From Cryptomeria japonica (lineage: Eukaryota > Streptophyta > Pinopsida > Cupressales > Cupressaceae): 64,000 bases of DNA. Both the position numbers and the translations under genes were made by a program. Shown piece by piece: positions 60,994-64,000 of this stretch. The stretch is from the NCBI RefSeq assembly GCF_030272615.1, contig NC_081412.1, positions 345,778,169-345,842,168 on the forward strand, given 5' to 3'. The notes under the pieces were generated by a model, which did not search any database, had not been told where the DNA came from, and saw nothing but the letters and a program-made list of their open reading frames with translations. Within the stretch, counting starts at the first letter, position 1, and every line of letters starts with the position of its first letter.

Positions 60994-61680
60994 GTGGTAA
61001 ATGTGATTGTAGTTACAGAAAAGCAAAATCAAGAACCTGTTCATGCTATCACAAGAAGCAAAGCCAAAGTTGTTTTACTGGGTCCTGCCACTAACATATC
61101 ATCCACTGCAAAACAATTTAATCTAGTGGAACAATTGCAGAAAACACCCGCACAAATATCCATCTTAGAACTTTTAAAGCTTTCACCTACACACAAAGAA
61201 ATTATTGAACGAGCATTAGTAGATACAATAGTGTTTAAAGATCTTGATATAGATCAATTCCAAACCATGGTGGGATACCTCACAACCCCTCACTGCTTAT
61301 CATTCACAGAAGAAGATGACATGTCCTTGCAACATCCACATAATGCTCCCTTGCATATCGAAGTCATCATTCATAAGATGCGAGTTAAACGTGTCCTAAT
61401 AGATGGTGGAGTTGGCTTAAACATTTTCTCTTTGAGTCTTGTCTGTGCTCTAGGTTATTCAAAAGATGTAGTTGATCCCCAGAAAAAGATCACCATCAAA
61501 GCATATGATGAAGAAGAGCATTCCTCTAAAGGAATTGTGATGTTACCTATCAGAGTGGGACCTTTACAGAAAGACACAGCATGCCAAGTTCTACACTTGG
61601 ACTTATCATAAAACATACTCTTGGGAAGACCCTAGATACATGACATACAAGTTGTTCCATCAACATATCATCAGTGCCTA
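60994..61680 (+). pseudogene. Element B protease
   Basis: The frame starts around MVNVIVVTEKQNQEPVHAIT and reaches the retropepsin fold: MRVKRVLIDGGVGLNIFSLS, then, after a stop at 61611, the ILLGRPWIHD-like end. The active site is DGG where most retropepsins have DTG or DSG. A Gly at this position also occurs in this plant lineage as I recall it, so it may not be a defect. Confidence 0.75.
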
Positions 61681-62040
61681 TAATTTCCCTACAATGGGCA
61701 GGAAATCACGATCTCAGCAGATTCAAATCCATTTCAGTATTGTATTAATCTCAAACCAGCTCGAGGATTCATTGTTCCTCATAATAGGGAGACATTATCT
61801 TCAAACACACAATCCAAAGAAAAATCATTAGCCTCAATTTTGTCAAGTATGGAAAAACAAATGCAACTAGGAGATCGAGGGAATGGAGAATATTAAATAT
61901 CACAACTACCACTCTCTCCTAAATCCTTTGGAAAACCATCAAACTCTAAACAACAACCAATTGTGAAACATCTTCCAATATTTGATGGAGCATTTGTTAG
62001 TGTTGGGACCTTATCAGAGGAAACAAAAGACAAAGATGTG

Positions 62041-63097
62041 CTACACAAGGATGAATAAGTTCAACAAAAGATCAACAATGTCAGAATACCCACTAAAAAG
62101 TATGGAAAAGGATTTAACATTCTTCAAAAAATGGGATACACTGGAATAGGGCCTATAGGAAAGAGAAAAGAAGGTATCTCAGAACCTATCCAACCTTACA
62201 CTCAGCAGGCTACAGACAAAGCAGGCTTAGGGTATGGACAAGTTACTCTACCAGAAGACACATCTTTTAGCCAACAACAAGAGGAATATGAAAACAAACA
62301 AGAACAACTCGCAATTGAAAGAGAAGAAGCATCTTCCAAGCAAACAAGAAATGGCAAAAGAAGCAAGCCTCAAACCAACAGGAAAAATAAACTAATGGTA
62401 CCTCCCAAGCAACCTTAAATATCAATCAAAACAAGCATGAACCTAGTATTACTCAAGGAGAACTCATAGCAAGGTTGACAAAACTCAATCTTAGTCTAGA
62501 AGAGGTTGAATATAAAAGAAGAAAAGATATATCAAGAAAAGCAGAAGAAACAAATCAAATACTATATGAACAAATCTGGAGATTGCAAGTTGCAAGTGAG
62601 ACAGATTCTAATGAATGGGAATGGGATTCCTATCACTCTAAAGAATTGGCTGAAGAAAATTGCTTTGAAGAAGATGTAGGAGTCGATGTAGTTCACACAT
62701 ATGCCGGGCAAATGTTAGGAACTAGCTCACTTGATTAGAATCACATTCGACTGACTTGGACTTAATCGAGGACGATCAGGAGCTCCTTGTGCAAGGTCAT
62801 TTTGATGAGAGTACCGTTCTAGACATTGATATACATATCAAAAATTTTGATGCATCTATCATGACCCTTGATACCCTCGAAATGTCTCAACCTGATGACC
62901 CCCTACCTCTAATCCATGTTGAACTTATTGATTGGGAAAACGAAAGATATACTGTCATTGATATTTTTCCTAATGACCATGTCATATCTATATATCTTAA
63001 TGCAATCGAACCCGCAACAACTTTCACCAGGAATTTCAACAACGCATCTTCTAGTCAAGTGGGTGCCAAATCGCCTAGTCGCAAAAAGGAAAACTAA
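62041..63097 (+). pseudogene. Element B G-patch region and acidic spacer
   Basis: YGKGFNILQKMGYTGIGPIG followed by GISEPIQP fits the G-patch pattern (Gly-rich, RNA-binding) that some gypsy elements carry between protease and RT. Then come an acidic spacer with ETDSNEWEWDSYH and a frame (MSQPDDPLPLIHVELIDWEN) open to 63097. Stops separate the segments. Its role in the element is not established. Confidence 0.6.
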
Positions 63098-63364
63098 GAA
63101 AATAATATCATGTCTAATGCTGAAAACCATTTCTTAGCAACATTAGATAAAGAAAAAGTAAAAAGGAAGGATGCATCTAATGGTGAAAACCTCCTCGAGA
63201 CGCCAGAAGATGGGAGATTTGACACTGTACCTGCGCACTATCAAGAAAGGTCATCCATTTTGATCGAACCAACATAAGCAGTTAACATTGGGACAACAGA
63301 GCAACCAAAGATCTTACATCCAACAACTTCTCTGTTAGAGCAAGAAATGCAACAATATATGGAA

Positions 63365-64000
63365 TTCTTCAAATGACGGCAAATCAATTTTGCCTGGTCA
63401 TATGCTGACATGCCAGGATTGGATCCAGAGCTTATTATGCATCACTTAAATGTCAGTCCAGGAGCCAGATCAGTTAAACAAAAATCAAGGAAAATGCATC
63501 CACATATTGCTCTTCTAGTCAAAGCAGAACTAAAAAAATTATTGGATGTCGGATTCATCAAACCTATAGCTTATCCTCAATGGGTATCCAACATCGTTCC
63601 TATTTCCAAACCAGATAAAAGTATCAGAATATACACAAACTTTAGAGATCTTAATAATGCACGTCCTAAGGATGATTTTCCTTTGCCTAACATTGACATC
63701 ATTGTGGATTTAACTGTTGGACACTCCATGTTTTCTCTAATGGACGGTTTCTCTGGATACAATCAGATTAAAATAGCACTTGAAGATCAAGAAAAGACAG
63801 CTTTCACATGTCCATGGGGTACTTTCTGCTAGAACGTCATGCCTTTTGGACTAAAGAACGCAGGTGCTACATATCAGAGAGCTATGACAAAGACATTCCA
63901 TGACATAATGCATGCATTCATGGAAGACTATGTGGATGACATCTTGGCCAAATCATACAACAAAGAAGACCATATAAGAATACTAGAAAATATCTTTAAT
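63365..64000 (+). pseudogene. Element B reverse transcriptase, cut by window end
   Basis: FAWSYADMPGLDPELIMHHL opens the domain. It is followed by AELKKLLDVGFIKPI, WVSNIVPISKPDKSIRIYTN, the first catalytic block SLMDGFSGYNQIKIA, MPFGLKNAGATYQRAM and the catalytic YVDD at 63929-63940. TGA near 63376 and TAG at 63830-63832 (just before NVMPFG) break an otherwise continuous frame. The rest of RT, RNase H and integrase lie beyond the window. Confidence 0.88.

Overview
The window looks like nuclear DNA from a seed plant with a very large, repeat-filled genome. A conifer or other gymnosperm is the best guess (inference). The reasons are a host gene split by a 33 kb intron, many nested and decayed LTR retrotransposons of plant type, several 5'-truncated LINE tails with clean target-site duplications, and almost no other host coding sequence.

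Host gene. One host gene can be assembled with confidence. It is a minus-strand EamA/DMT-type membrane transporter of the SLC35F5/THI74-like group. Its exons are 44228-43626, 43437-43017 and 9931-9633, and they join in phase to give 440 aa. Intron 1 is 188 bp. Intron 2 runs from 43016 to 9932 (33,085 bp) and holds every element between those points.

1-9632, downstream of the transporter. A minus-strand Ty3/gypsy element (LTR 3489-3784, PBS at about 3470-3486, open 1,062-codon gag-protease frame at 37-3225) sits in the reverse transcriptase gene of an older gypsy relic (3785 to about 4590). Decayed intergenic DNA follows.

9932-43016, the giant intron. The oldest recognisable layer is a decayed minus-strand gypsy element, here called G (zinc knuckle, protease, RT with YLDD and integrase between about 31.2 and 27.3 kb; LTR-like copies near 31.8-32.5 kb and 11.8-27 kb). 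Its left LTR is split by Z, a copia-like element with LTRs 12154-12411 and 24598-24863, and by W2, a 1.9 kb solo LTR at 24957-26879. Z is itself invaded by L, a non-coding element with near-identical 311 bp LTRs (12424-16771), by a gypsy fragment with a repeated-motif leader (about 17.2-20.2 kb), by W1, a relative of W2, and by a hAT element (22257-23084). To the right are a short LINE tail (32179-32408), a one-LTR copia copy between 242 bp direct repeats (35225-38913), and a second hAT element (40902-41627) inside a decayed retroelement ORF.

43017-64000, upstream of the transporter. There is a LINE tail (44992-46573), an unidentified retroelement-like ORF broken by two TAG codons (48900-50645), and a gypsy LTR (A) carrying a LINE insertion (54299-56029). 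LTR A is cut at 56133 by a plus-strand gypsy element (B) that has a 1,145 bp LTR, a PBS, a 2 kb leader with a repeated palindromic motif, and gag, protease, G-patch and RT regions running off the window end.
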